Below are positions 49,191 to 58,854 of a stretch of 64,000 bases of DNA, in pieces. Position numbers and translations under genes: made by a program. Each line of letters begins with the position of its first letter. The stretch's first letter is position 1. Source of the DNA: Helicobacter fennelliae (GTDB lineage: Bacteria; Campylobacterota; Campylobacteria; Campylobacterales; Helicobacteraceae); NCBI RefSeq assembly GCF_900451005.1, contig NZ_UGIB01000001.1:496001-560000 (forward strand). Reading direction: 5' to 3'. Under the pieces are notes generated by a model. That model saw only the letters and a program-made list of their open reading frames with translations, did not search any database and was not told the DNA's origin.

Positions 49191-50255
49191 ATGCTTACAA
49201 AAGAGCAACTTTTTTTATCTGCTTGCATAGACGAAGCGTGGAGTTTTCAAGGACTTACCCTTCCAAATCCTGCAGTTGGAGCTATGATTATTGACAAAAA
49301 CTTCAATATCCTAAGTATCAAAGCACATCAAAAAGCAGGTGATGCTCATGCTGAAGTTTTGGCATTACTCGAAGCATATGAAGCCCTCACACAGCAAAAA
49401 ACCAACCTCACAGATCCAGCACAAATCCATGAGTTTCTCTCCACACATCACAATGGACTTTTTTATGATAAAACAATCTTTGTAACCCTTGAACCTTGCA
49501 ATCATTATGGTAAAACCCCACCTTGCGCCAAACTTTTATCCACGCTCAAACCAAAGCAAGTTGTAATTGGCGCACAAGATATTTGGGGACAATCCGCCGG
49601 TGGCAGTGCGAGGCTCAAAGAAGCTAAAATCTCGACATTATTTTTGGATTCTAAGGCTGATATAAAGCGCGCAACAGATCTGCTCTATCCATTTATGTGC
49701 CTCAAAAACTCTCATCATTTTAATCTTTTTAAGCTCGCTATGCGCATAAATGGCGATTATAAAAGCGGTATTATCTCTTGTGAGGCATCAAGGATTTTTA
49801 CTCACAATCAACGCACCATAGCCACTTCGCTTATCATCTCTGGAAACACCATTCGCCATGATAGCCCAACGCTTGATTGTCGGTTTGCCACCTATGCAAA
49901 GCACAATCCAAATATCCAAATCCTAACCAAAGATTCTAGCTTGCAGAATCTAAATGCCCTGCGCAACGCCCCGCTATTTGCTATCCCTAATCGAGAAGTC
50001 TTAATCGCACACTCTCCAAATGACCTCATCTTAGATTCTGGTTACAATATCATTGAAGGCGGGTTTGGGCTATTTGCTAGCCTATCACATCACATAGATG
50101 CTTTGCTTATACACATCTCGCCGACACTAGCACATACACAGATATTACACAGCGCGCTAGAATCTATACATTCTTACAAGCTAGAGTTTGAAATCCTCCA
50201 TACAACCCAATGCGACAAGGACACTCTCTTATGGCTCAAACCAATCAGATCCTAA
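49191..50255 (+). CDS. ribD: Bifunctional riboflavin deaminase/reductase RibD
   Basis: A 354-residue enzyme that deaminates and then reduces the pyrimidine intermediate in riboflavin synthesis. The deaminase zinc site is GDAHAEVLALLEA (about 51-63) and TLEPCNHYGKTPPCAKL (about 100-116). The reductase half (from about 180) is weaker, with ISGNTIRHDSPTLDCR as the best-kept stretch. Normal length. A methyltransferase gene overlaps its 3' end, as in H. pylori (HP1505-HP1504). Confidence 0.93.
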   Translation: MLTKEQLFLSACIDEAWSFQGLTLPNPAVGAMIIDKNFNILSIKAHQKAGDAHAEVLALLEAYEALTQQKTNLTDPAQIHEFLSTHHNGLFYDKTIFVTLEPCNHYGKTPPCAKLLSTLKPKQVVIGAQDIWGQSAGGSARLKEAKISTLFLDSKADIKRATDLLYPFMCLKNSHHFNLFKLAMRINGDYKSGIISCEASRIFTHNQRTIATSLIISGNTIRHDSPTLDCRFATYAKHNPNIQILTKDSSLQNLNALRNAPLFAIPNREVLIAHSPNDLILDSGYNIIEGGFGLFASLSHHIDALLIHISPTLAHTQILHSALESIHSYKLEFEILHTTQCDKDTLLWLKPIRS

Positions 50256-51154
50256 GAATCTATCAGCTCACAAATGGCTATGCCTACAATAGCGATAGCT
50301 TTTTTTTGGTGGATTTTGCAAAGCAATGGCTCAAAGCAAAGCACACGATTTTAGATCTAGGAAGTGGAAGTGGCGTTGTGGGGCTATTGTGTGCGAGGCA
50401 TTTTGGAAGTGCAGTAAGCCTGCTTGACATAAACCCGCTTAATGCCTTTCTCTCAAACCTCAACGCCCAAACAAACCATATCCAAGCACAGATTTTTCAT
50501 CAAGACTTTCTCACTTCGCATGCTACTTTATCTGCCATACCTACTCCTAAAGCCTTACAAAATGCCCAATCAACGCACGCCACGCAAATCACACAAAATC
50601 CACAAACATTGCAGAATCCACTCATTACAAATACATCAAATCCATTTAGCACATATCCATTTGACGCATTTCTCACACTTCATAAATCACACAAATTTGA
50701 CTTCATCATCTCAAATCCGCCATTTTATCGCACAGAATCCGTCCAATCCCAAAACCACCTCCTCGCCCAATCCAAAAACGCAAACTCAATGCCACCAGAG
50801 AAGTGGATTCCGCGCACAAAGCGATTTTTGAAGCCCCGTGGTGGTATTATTTTTTGCTACCGCCCTCACGACCTAGAATCTATCTTAAGCCTATTGCAAG
50901 AGCATAAATTTAACTGCGAAACGATACGCGTAGTCTATCCTTTGCTATCGCGAGAGGCGAGTTTGGTGCTACTTTTTGCGCGGCTAGATTCTAGGACGCC
51001 ATTGCGTATCCTTCCGCCACTCATCACGCATAATTCTAGCATTCAGACAGACTTTAGCGATGAAGTGAAATTCATCTATGCGACATACCGCACACATAGC
51101 ATTAAAGTGCATTCGGAGGATATTGTTTTGCCAGAAGCATTAGACATATTTTAG
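50231..51154 (+). CDS. TrmN6-like adenine-N6 tRNA methyltransferase
   Basis: About 307 residues from the ATG at 50231 (an in-frame ATG at 50210 is the alternative; AAGGA at 50215 favours 50231). It is a class I SAM methyltransferase: motif I is TILDLGSGSGVVGLLCARHFG and the catalytic motif is FIISNPPFY, the pattern of N6-adenine enzymes such as YfiC/TrmN6. A low-complexity T/Q/N insert (about 100-145) separates the motifs. It is the counterpart of HP1504. tRNA as substrate is inferred from the family. Confidence 0.82.
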   Translation: MAQTNQILRIYQLTNGYAYNSDSFFLVDFAKQWLKAKHTILDLGSGSGVVGLLCARHFGSAVSLLDINPLNAFLSNLNAQTNHIQAQIFHQDFLTSHATLSAIPTPKALQNAQSTHATQITQNPQTLQNPLITNTSNPFSTYPFDAFLTLHKSHKFDFIISNPPFYRTESVQSQNHLLAQSKNANSMPPEKWIPRTKRFLKPRGGIIFCYRPHDLESILSLLQEHKFNCETIRVVYPLLSREASLVLLFARLDSRTPLRILPPLITHNSSIQTDFSDEVKFIYATYRTHSIKVHSEDIVLPEALDIF

Positions 51155-51264
51155 GTTATTTGGGTTTATTATTTAGATTTTATAGAAGACTTTAAAAAAA
51201 TAATTTATCTTAGAATAAGTCTTAAATTGGAAATTAGAAATTTATATAGGCATATAATACACAC

Positions 51265-51913
51265 TTAATTTTTGAGTATAAATTCCTCATAGCTATTCAT
51301 AGGCATAATATCTATATTGTAAATTCCTTGCTTTTCTTTATTGATAATCACAGAATCAAAGCCTAAATTTTCAAGCTTTTCTAAGGTTGCTAATTCTCCA
51401 GCTTTGAGTTTTAAAATTTTTCTTAAAAGCCAATTTGCAAGAGCCTTGTTTGGATTACTCATCAAAGCTTTTGAATTATCTTGACAAAGTTTTGCTTGCA
51501 ATTCTTCTTTTATATGATAAAAAGAATTTTCTATCCCATATAAATCTTTTGCAAGCTGTATTCGCTCGTTTCTAAGTCTTGCAAGTTCTAAACTTAAATC
51601 TCTTTTTGTCTGTAAGTGCTTTCAATGATTTGGATTTTTTATTAAATTCTGCAACTTTTTCTATCTTTGAAGTTTTTTCACAAATAAAAGTTTTTAATCC
51701 TATGCCTATTTTCTCAATTTTTGCATCAAAAGCAGTATCAGAACGACTTAAGTTTTCAGCCCCAAAACAAGAACAAAAGAGATTTTCCATAATTCTATAA
51801 TGCAAAAATGGAACTTGATTTTCACTAAAAAGCTTCGAAAGACTAGCGATGATTTTGATAGTTTCTGCATAGTTTGATTTATTTGTCTCATCTCGTTTAA
51901 AAAAATCAATCAT
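51265..51913 (-). pseudogene. Frameshifted probable type II restriction endonuclease
   Basis: Two frames of one gene. The first runs from ATG 51913 (MIDFFKRDETNKSNYAETIKI) to a stop at 51572. The second continues through LARLRNERIQLAKDLYG to 51265. Removing one base from the A5 tract (T5 at 51603-51607 on the plus strand) joins them into about 215 residues. I do not recognise the fold or a nuclease motif. Its position, start-overlapping with the methyltransferase remnant, suggests the partner nuclease, and the helical charged tail fits several type II enzymes. Confidence 0.6.
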
Positions 51914-52380
51914 TATAACACCTTAAGAATTTCATTTGCTATTTTTTTTACAAGTGGGTAAGTAATACTATTACCAGCTTGCATATAAAGCTTTGAATTT
52001 GCAATATTTGGGAGTTTAAAGGATTTTGGATAACCTTGAAAATTAAAGCATTCTCTAGGAGTAAGCTTTCTAATGCCAAAATCATCTTTTATTATAGGCA
52101 CATTGTGCCCTGCTATACTAAAAGCTTGACAAGGAAAGCCAGCACATAAAATATCAAAATGTTGCGGGATATTGTCTTGCATTTCTTTTAAGGTGATGTC
52201 TCCAAAAAGTAGAGTTTTGGGGAAGTTTAAATGATAGGTTTTTTGCGCGCTAGAATCTATCTCACTTGCAAAAAGACAATGAGCGGAGCTATTTGCCTTA
52301 GTAAAAGCAAGATGAAAACCTCCAACACCTGCAAACAAATCGATAAAAGTTAAGTTTTTCATATCACCATATCTTTTCAT
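51913..52380 (-). pseudogene. DNA cytosine-5 methyltransferase with the central part deleted
   Basis: 155 residues against the usual 320-400. Motif I (FIDLFAGVGGFHLAF) and motif IV (GFPCQAFSIAG, with the catalytic Cys) are intact. The protein then jumps directly to motifs IX and X (IRKLTPRECFNFQGYPKSF, LYMQAGNSITYPLVKKIANEIL). Motifs VI (ENV) and VIII and the target-recognition domain are missing. The frame is kept, so the deletion is clean. It cannot be an active methyltransferase in the known way. The start at 52380 or the ATG at 52362 (MKNLTFIDLF) is used. Confidence 0.88.
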
Positions 52381-52540
52381 TATGTATGCAACTTGTGTGT
52401 CTCATGCTCTATCCTTATTTTGTATCTTGCCCAATCAAGCTATGTTGCTATAAGCACGAAGTGCAGATTTTATCTAAAAATACCTTAAAGCTTAGGAATG
52501 ATTTTGAGAAAATCTAATTCATCCAAGTTTTACCTGCTAT

Positions 52541-53164
52541 CTAATGCAAGAATCTGTTTATTAAGTCCCATAATTCTAAAGCAGTGTTAAATTCATTTTC
52601 TTTTAAACTTTTAGATTCTGCGCCCCATTTGGCGTGCAAGTAGGGGATCTTTGCTCTTTGTGCTGCGCCCCTGTCTTTGTTGCCATTGCCCACAAAAATG
52701 CTTCTCTCAAATGGCGCATTTTGCAAAATTAGCTCTATCATCATAGGGCTTGGCTTAGATTCTCTGCCGATTTTTGAGCCCAAAACCGCACTAAAATAGC
52801 CCAAAATATTAAGCCGCGCCAAAATCGGCTCTAAGCTCTCCTCAGGCGCATTGCTCGCAATCGCTAGATAACAATTTTGTGCCTTGCATTTTTGCAGCAC
52901 GCAATCTACCCCCTCAAAAAGCTTCGCTTCCTTATAGGCTGCTTCAAAATACGCCTCAAAGCCCACTTTGTAGCTTGGTGCGATAGAATCTAGCTCGTAA
53001 AAAATCTGCGCGCAGTTTAGCCCCGGCGTATGCGTGGATTCTTTAATAAAGCTATGCGTAAGCGGGACTAAGCCTCTATCTTTGCGTATCGCATTTACTG
53101 CCTTGCAAATGCACTCCTCACTATCAATGAGTGTGCCATCCATATCAAAGATGATATTGAGCAT
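52541..53164 (-). CDS. HAD-family phosphatase, phosphoglycolate phosphatase type
   Basis: 207 residues from the ATG at 53164, chosen because AAGGAGG lies 7 bp upstream; the longer frame from 53185 has none. HAD motifs are NIIFDMDGTLIDSEE (motif I), LAIASNAPEESL (motif II), and KIGRESKPSP plus IFVGNGNKDRGAAQRA (III/IV). It would dephosphorylate a small phosphate ester; phosphoglycolate is the usual guess. It sits between the two restriction-modification blocks with backbone-like AGAATCT density, so it is probably a native gene. Confidence 0.82.
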   Translation of the reverse strand: MLNIIFDMDGTLIDSEECICKAVNAIRKDRGLVPLTHSFIKESTHTPGLNCAQIFYELDSIAPSYKVGFEAYFEAAYKEAKLFEGVDCVLQKCKAQNCYLAIASNAPEESLEPILARLNILGYFSAVLGSKIGRESKPSPMMIELILQNAPFERSIFVGNGNKDRGAAQRAKIPYLHAKWGAESKSLKENEFNTALELWDLINRFLH

Positions 53165-53181
53165 AGAAACCTCCTTGCATA

Positions 53182-54229
53182 TCACCTTTGCCTACCGCTT
53201 CTTGCCTCTGCCTCATCATAACTCATTTTTTCTACTTGTGATTTGTGAATATAGCCTATGAGCGCAGATTCTGTCTTATTTATATTTGGCGGAAAATACA
53301 GCACTTTGTGCCATTCATTTTTATTATTTCCAACGTAGGGCAAAACTTGATCATAATATTCCCAAATTGTATCTTGATCGACTTGACTAATATAATATCT
53401 CCAAACTTTATGCTTATCGATAAGTCCAATAAGAAGTATATTGTCTTTTTGGCTTGTTGGAATCTGTGTTAGGATTTTACCATTTGGGCTTTGACGCAAA
53501 TTCACAAATTTATCCTTATCTTCAAGAATAAGCCCGTAGCCAAAAAGCATGTCGACTTGTTGATATGCTTTTTTATCAACTATCTTTTCACTTATTTTTC
53601 GAATCTGTAAATTTTTCACATTAATCTTGCTTGTCGTAAAATCGCATAATGCTTGACCTAGTGCTAATGCAATCTTTGCTCTATGTGGCTTTGTAATGCC
53701 CTCTTCATCATAATGCGAAGAAGCAATATCTTCCTCTCTATTTTCCACCTCAAAGCTTACTTGGAATCTTACTTCTCCAGCCACGCCATCTAAAAACCAC
53801 TTTGGAAGTTGGGATTGCATCTGCTCTGCTATTTGCTTAGAATTCACACTTAAACGAAAAGTTTTTAGAAAGTCAAATCCTTTAGAATCTGATTCAATAT
53901 ATAAACGTGATTGCATATCACTTTGATCGCATTCGTCAAATTGCGCGAGATTCTCAAAAACTACCTCACCTTTTAGCTTTAGTGGTTTTTTTAATGTATA
54001 GTAAGCATAGAGTTCACCTGTCCCATCATGCTCGATTTGACACATTCCATCGCTAAACTTCCAATCACAGCCTCGCAAAATTGCAAAATATTCATTGAAT
54101 GTATTTTCTTGAAATGTATTTTCTATTACTTGGCTAATCATAGCACCTGAAGCACCTTCCTCTTTAAATTCTATAGTTGAGCTAAATACAAAATACATTA
54201 AGAATTATTGCTAAAAATAACTCTTTCAT
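53182..54229 (-). pseudogene. Periplasmic protein with bacterial SH3 domain, signal peptide out of frame
   Basis: A frame of 338 residues begins at ATG 54198 without a ribosome site. Thirty bases upstream, the ATG at 54229 follows AAGGGACAAAA and starts a good signal peptide (MKELFLAIILNVF), but it stops after 15 codons. Deleting one base of the A4 tract at 54190-54193 joins the two into a secreted protein of about 348 residues. A bacterial SH3 domain lies near residues 225-310 (FVNLRQSPNGKILTQIP). The rest is unrecognised. Either real inactivation of export or a miscalled base. Confidence 0.65.
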
Positions 54230-54320
54230 TTTTGTCCCTTTTTAGAATCTACAAATTAAAATCCACAAATAAAAACCTGCATTGTAGCACAAAATACATA
54301 AAACCGCATAACCAAAAACC

Positions 54321-55403
54321 TTATTTGCGCAATATCCACAAATATTCTTTGATGAATTTATCGCCTTTGTTGTGATTGCTTTTGAATCTGGGATATTTTA
54401 TCTCTTCAAAATGCAGCTTGGCATCTTGCTTTAAAAGGGATTGTTTTAAAAGCTTTTCAATCTCTTCTTTTTGTAATAAACCTTCGCTATTGTAGCTTAG
54501 GACTAAATATTTATAATTTTTCAATTCAAGAATCTTTGTAAGTGCATTTAAGGCAGTTTTTGCGTTACAAAATTGCGATTTTTGTTGCTGCCATTCTCTT
54601 AAACCTGCAATGCCTTTAATGTTTGGATTATCATATCTTGCGATAGTTTCTATGAGGTGATAATTGGGCGCGTATTGTCGTGCATTATATGGTGGGTCAA
54701 GGTAAAGTATGTCAAAAGTTTTATATTTTAAACTTTCTAAAATGTCTACACTATCGCCACAATAACAAAAACATTCTTGCGCACTTTGCAATAAATTTAA
54801 CTCTTTGAGCGCAAAAGTTTTCAAAGCCCTTTTGTCCCACGTCTTACAAAATGCGGCATACACCCCAGCCACATTGGCATAAAATGAAACAGATTCTATG
54901 AGTGTGGCTAAGAGGATAAAATATTCATCCTCATTGATTGCCCCTTCTTTTTTCCACACTTCAATTTGTAAGCGAATGGCATCAATTTGCATCGCATTTT
55001 CATCACTAAAATACATTCTAGGGTTAGCTAAATCCAGCGTCCCACTTGGTGCATAGTTTTGATAAATAAAGCCCTGTTTTGGTTGTATATCATTCAAAAA
55101 AGCAAGCAGTTTTTGGTAATTACTAGCGAATAAATCGCGGGTATTTTGACTTTGTGATGATATATCCAAGCCCTTAAAGCATGGCAAAGCATTATTTTGT
55201 AAATACGCCCTTTGCAAACAATAAGAAAAATACAGCAAATCGCAACTATACACACTAAAGCCCTTTGCCTTAAAAAATCTCCCCACACTAGAGCTGCCAG
55301 CGAACATATCAAAAAATCTTTTTGAATCTTGTATGATATTGTGCTTTTCTAAAATCGTATAAATTTGGGGGATAAGATTTTCTTTATTGCCTATAAAACG
55401 CAT
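54321..55403 (-). CDS. DNA adenine-N6 methyltransferase (D12 class), second of a pair
   Basis: A 360-residue class alpha adenine methyltransferase. The SAM motif FFDMFAGSSSVGRFF (about 29-43) and the catalytic motif ILYLDPPYNARQYAPNYHL (about 234-252) are clear. The protein opens MRFIGNKENLIPQI, as D12 enzymes do. It overlaps the first methyltransferase gene by 20 bp. A nuclease with two adenine methyltransferases usually means an asymmetric recognition site, one enzyme per strand. The block carries few AGAATCT copies and looks acquired. Confidence 0.9.
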   Translation of the reverse strand: MRFIGNKENLIPQIYTILEKHNIIQDSKRFFDMFAGSSSVGRFFKAKGFSVYSCDLLYFSYCLQRAYLQNNALPCFKGLDISSQSQNTRDLFASNYQKLLAFLNDIQPKQGFIYQNYAPSGTLDLANPRMYFSDENAMQIDAIRLQIEVWKKEGAINEDEYFILLATLIESVSFYANVAGVYAAFCKTWDKRALKTFALKELNLLQSAQECFCYCGDSVDILESLKYKTFDILYLDPPYNARQYAPNYHLIETIARYDNPNIKGIAGLREWQQQKSQFCNAKTALNALTKILELKNYKYLVLSYNSEGLLQKEEIEKLLKQSLLKQDAKLHFEEIKYPRFKSNHNKGDKFIKEYLWILRK

Positions 55404-56310
55404 CTTCTGCCTTATAGTTTGTGATTAAAACCTCACAAGTTTTGCTTTTGTCTTTATGCTTTGCTTGGTAATTGGCATTCGTATAATCCATGGAAAGAAA
55501 ATAGAGATTGAATCCACATTTTTCTGCCCATTGTGTTAAAACTGTATTTTCTCTGTCTTTATGGCTCGAGACATTAGAAAGGGCAAATTTTATGCCTTTA
55601 TCATGAAGCTCTTTTAAAGCACAAAGCAGCTTGCTTTCTAGTTTTTCATTCCAGCCGCTAAAGCCCCTTTTGCCGTCATTATACGTGCCTTGTGCGATAA
55701 GATAGGGCGGGTCAGCATACACAAAGCTTTGTGTATTTAAGGGGATATTTTTTAAGGCTTCTGTGAAATCCAGCTTGAAAAACTGCATATTTTTATGTTG
55801 CAATGCCTGTGTGAAAGCGATTAAATTTTGCCTCATCTTCGCGTTAAAACTTGAGCGATTCTTGCCAAAAGGCGTGTTAAATTTATGCGCACTATTAAAG
55901 CGGATTTGATGATTGAAGCCAAAGGCAATGAGGACAAATAAATTCAAAGGCGATTTTGTCTCATTATAATCAGCCCTTAAGGCATTATAGCCCTGTGCAT
56001 TTTCTTTATTTAAAGCATATTTGGTGATGATTTGTTCTATATATTGCAAGGTTGTATCAATAGAATGCCCTTGCAAAAAAATATAAAGCTCTATAAGGTA
56101 GCTTAAATTGTCATTGCAATAGAACTTTTGCGCCTTGTAATTTATCGCCACATCCAGCCCACCACAAAATAAATCCACAAAGGTGTGTATATTTTTAGGG
56201 AAGAGTGGCAGAATCTGTGGTAATAATTTATACTTGCCACCTATGTAATTAAGCGGAGATTTTATATAATTTTTGTTTGATGTATAGGGTTTTGTCATGC
56301 TTGTTTCCAA
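55384..56310 (-). CDS. DNA adenine-N6 methyltransferase (Dam/D12 class), first of a pair
   Basis: A 308-residue D12-class methyltransferase related to Dam and M.DpnII. It opens SPLNYIGGKYKLLPQILP. The SAM motif is FVDLFCGGLDVAIN (about 41-54) and the catalytic motif SFVYADPPYL (about 205-214). The C-terminal SNVSSHKDRENTVL and EVLITNY also fit the class. It overlaps the nuclease gene by 16 bp and the second methyltransferase by 20 bp, a fully coupled operon. Confidence 0.92.
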   Translation of the reverse strand: METSMTKPYTSNKNYIKSPLNYIGGKYKLLPQILPLFPKNIHTFVDLFCGGLDVAINYKAQKFYCNDNLSYLIELYIFLQGHSIDTTLQYIEQIITKYALNKENAQGYNALRADYNETKSPLNLFVLIAFGFNHQIRFNSAHKFNTPFGKNRSSFNAKMRQNLIAFTQALQHKNMQFFKLDFTEALKNIPLNTQSFVYADPPYLIAQGTYNDGKRGFSGWNEKLESKLLCALKELHDKGIKFALSNVSSHKDRENTVLTQWAEKCGFNLYFLSMDYTNANYQAKHKDKSKTCEVLITNYKAEDAFYRQ

Positions 56311-57722
56311 AAGTCAAGTAAATTTTTTATTGCATAAACAAAAAGCTTTGGGGCTTGTATGCCAAGTATCATTTTACCTTTGCTGTTCAGCAAAAAACCT
56401 ATTTCAACTTCTATGACTTTTTCTTCATTTGAACCAAACAAAACCACAGTGCGGATAATTTTATATTTTTCATAATGTTTTGCAATGTAAGTCTTTTCTA
56501 TAAAATCATAATTTTTTAATTCGTCTATGCCTTGATTTTTGTTTTCATATTTTTTGCCCTCTGTGTTAATGATTTCTAGGTTGTCAATGTCTAGCAAAAT
56601 CAAGTCTGGGATAAAAAGCCTAGCATTTTTATTGCCTTGTTTATACAAATCTTTATCCTCATATTTTTGCAAAGCAATAGGCTTGCCTTCACTGGTAATA
56701 AAATATCCCTTTTCACAACCCGCGTGATTTTCAAAAATAGCTGATGCACCCGTAAAATTTTCTGCCACAAGATGAATAAAAATCGTTGCTAATTTTTCGC
56801 CCTTTTGTTCATAATGCCAATATTCTTTGTTCATGTCAATCTTAGGAATACTTAGCCCCTCTAATGTTAAATGTAAAAGATTTGCAAGAATCAAAAATTT
56901 ATTCTTTTGTTTTATATGTTGTTGCAAAAGTCCGTGAGCAATGATTTCTATTTTACCACTAAAACCAAGCTTCCTTAAAGCCGCTGCTATACCACTTATT
57001 GCCCCTATATTTGGGTCATGAGCTAAGGCATTGTTTTTGATTAGTCTTGCTGAAATTTGGATTTTATTGTTTGGTGTATATATGCTAATATCATCTTCTG
57101 CAAGCGGACATTCTCTGACATCAAAACTAGAATCAACAAGTTTTATTTCAATAGGTACATTGCCTTTTGGGGCTTTTCGCATATTCGCTTTAAACTTAAT
57201 AAGCTCAGCTATATTTTCAAATGGTTTTAAGGTGTAACAATCAAATTCTTTTCCTGCTAGCCCTACTCCTAAGGTGCGTAAAAGTTTTGTCCCAAAAATA
57301 GAAGTTTGCGTTGGCTTTGCTTTTTGTGTGATAGAAAGATTATAAAGCATGATTTTTTTAGTGTTTGGGTAGAAATAGCTAAGATAGACAAATTTTGAAA
57401 TCCTTTGATAAACACCAGTATTTCTGCTTTCACTATCATCTGTTTTTGTTTCTTCTATGGCATAAAGTGGGTTATCACTTGCTTTTGGTTCTAGCTCTTG
57501 AAAAAATACCAAATAATCCACAAAGCTAGAATTCCCGCTAATAATTTTAAGATAAATCTTATTAAATTGTTTGCATTCAACGCCCGCTACTTCATAGCAA
57601 AAAGTAAATTTTTCATTTTCTATGATGGGTAAAATTTTAAGATTATCAATAAAAGCACAAAATTTTTTATCTTGTAAAAATCTTTTGATGATGAAATTTA
57701 AAACTTTATAAACTCTTATCAT
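56295..57722 (-). CDS. Probable type II restriction endonuclease of the R-M1-M2 operon
   Basis: 475 residues; no named family recognised. A PD-(D/E)xK-like nuclease site is visible at IPDLILLDIDNLEIINTEGK (about 374-393), PD spaced from EGK as in many type II enzymes. The N-terminal 100 residues and the middle (GAISGIAAALRKLGFSGK) give no clue. Its role is deduced from the site plus its place as first gene of an operon with two adenine methyltransferases. Nuclease-first order needs the host to be protected on entry, or later methyltransferase expression from internal promoters. Confidence 0.65.
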   Translation of the reverse strand: MIRVYKVLNFIIKRFLQDKKFCAFIDNLKILPIIENEKFTFCYEVAGVECKQFNKIYLKIISGNSSFVDYLVFFQELEPKASDNPLYAIEETKTDDSESRNTGVYQRISKFVYLSYFYPNTKKIMLYNLSITQKAKPTQTSIFGTKLLRTLGVGLAGKEFDCYTLKPFENIAELIKFKANMRKAPKGNVPIEIKLVDSSFDVRECPLAEDDISIYTPNNKIQISARLIKNNALAHDPNIGAISGIAAALRKLGFSGKIEIIAHGLLQQHIKQKNKFLILANLLHLTLEGLSIPKIDMNKEYWHYEQKGEKLATIFIHLVAENFTGASAIFENHAGCEKGYFITSEGKPIALQKYEDKDLYKQGNKNARLFIPDLILLDIDNLEIINTEGKKYENKNQGIDELKNYDFIEKTYIAKHYEKYKIIRTVVLFGSNEEKVIEVEIGFLLNSKGKMILGIQAPKLFVYAIKNLLDFWKQA

Positions 57723-57808
57723 AATTTCTTTTGTAATAGTTAAATTATAACTTAACCTATCTTAAAATATTCTATCAATATAATAGTAAAGATTTAATCT
57801 ACAAAATC

Positions 57809-58789
57809 TCACATTCTCGCTAGCTTCAATACCAATGCATAGGGCAAAATGCGCGCTAAGATTCTATAAATTTTATAAAACACACTTGGCGTGTAAATGC
57901 GCTTATTTTTGAGTGCGGCTTTTAGCGTGCCAAGCGCGACTTTTTTGGGGTCTAGCTTTAAGAGTTTACGAGCATTTGGGCGCGCTTGCCCCAAGTTGGC
58001 AAACATTTCAGTTTGCATAAGCCCTGGGCAAAGCGCAGTTACGCTGATATTTTGCGCCCTTAGCTCCTCGCCTAGTCCCAAACTAAACGCGCTCAAATAT
58101 GCCTTACTCGCGCTATATACGAGTAGATTCACATTTGGCGCAAAGGAGCTCACAGACGAGACTTCGACTATCTTGCTAGCGCTTTGCATAAAAGGCAGGC
58201 AGATTTTAGTAAGCGCGGTCGCAGCGGTGATATTTAGCGCGATAATCTCAAGTGCGCTTGCCAAGGAGATGTCGCTAAAGCTCCCATAGTGCGATACTCC
58301 AGCGTTGCTAATAAGCAGGCTAATGCGCGGGCTTTCATCTTTTAAAATCCTCTCTAACTCCGTGAAGCTTGCCATATCCGCCAAATCAAGTGCTAAGATT
58401 TTAAAACTCTTTTGTGGGAATCTGCGCGCTAGAGCTTCTAGCCTCTCACGCCTGCGGGCGATGAGCCAGATTTCATTTATTTGGGAAAATGGGGTTTGAA
58501 AAAATGGATTTTTTGCGCTGCATTTTGTGGCGTGCGCATTGTGATTTGTGTTATGATTTGCGCTGTGAGCGGATTTTTGGACGCAAGATTCCAAATCAGA
58601 ATCTAATTTGGAATCCAATGTAGAATCTAAATAAAAATCTGCATGAGATTCCACATTGCAAGCCTGATTAGATTCTAGCGCAGAATCTAGCCTAGATTCC
58701 GCCCCACACTCGCTTAATTCCACTAAAGCTTCCACAAAGCATTCTCCAAGTCCCGAGCTTGCTCCGCTGATTATGGCAATATTTTTCAT
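57809..58789 (-). CDS. Short-chain dehydrogenase with a 75-residue low-complexity insertion
   Basis: A 326-residue SDR of the YdfG/DltE-like type. The cofactor motif is ISGASSGLGECF (about 7-18), the catalytic YSASK is in LLVYSASKAYLSAF, and LLISNAGVSHYG marks the NAG motif. Between strand 1/helix 1 and strand 2 (residues about 27-102; bases about 58484-58711) lies a run of LDS, LES and HNAH repeats, encoded largely by AGATTCT/AGAATCT words. The usual protein would be about 250 residues, passing from ALVELS directly to INEIWLIARRRERL. Substrate unknown. Confidence 0.82.
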   Translation of the reverse strand: MKNIAIISGASSGLGECFVEALVELSECGAESRLDSALESNQACNVESHADFYLDSTLDSKLDSDLESCVQKSAHSANHNTNHNAHATKCSAKNPFFQTPFSQINEIWLIARRRERLEALARRFPQKSFKILALDLADMASFTELERILKDESPRISLLISNAGVSHYGSFSDISLASALEIIALNITAATALTKICLPFMQSASKIVEVSSVSSFAPNVNLLVYSASKAYLSAFSLGLGEELRAQNISVTALCPGLMQTEMFANLGQARPNARKLLKLDPKKVALGTLKAALKNKRIYTPSVFYKIYRILARILPYALVLKLARM

Positions 58790-58808
58790 TGTGGCTCCTT
58801 CCTTGTAT

Positions 58809-58822
58809 AGAATCTAGATTCT
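58809..58822. repeat. Abutting inverted AGAATCT pair upstream of the SDR gene
   Basis: AGAATCTAGATTCT, identical in form to the palindrome after rmuC, in the gap between the SDR gene and the hsdM remnant. Confidence 0.7.
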
Positions 58823-58854
58823 AGCACTTTTTGGGTGGATTTTATAGGTTTGGC

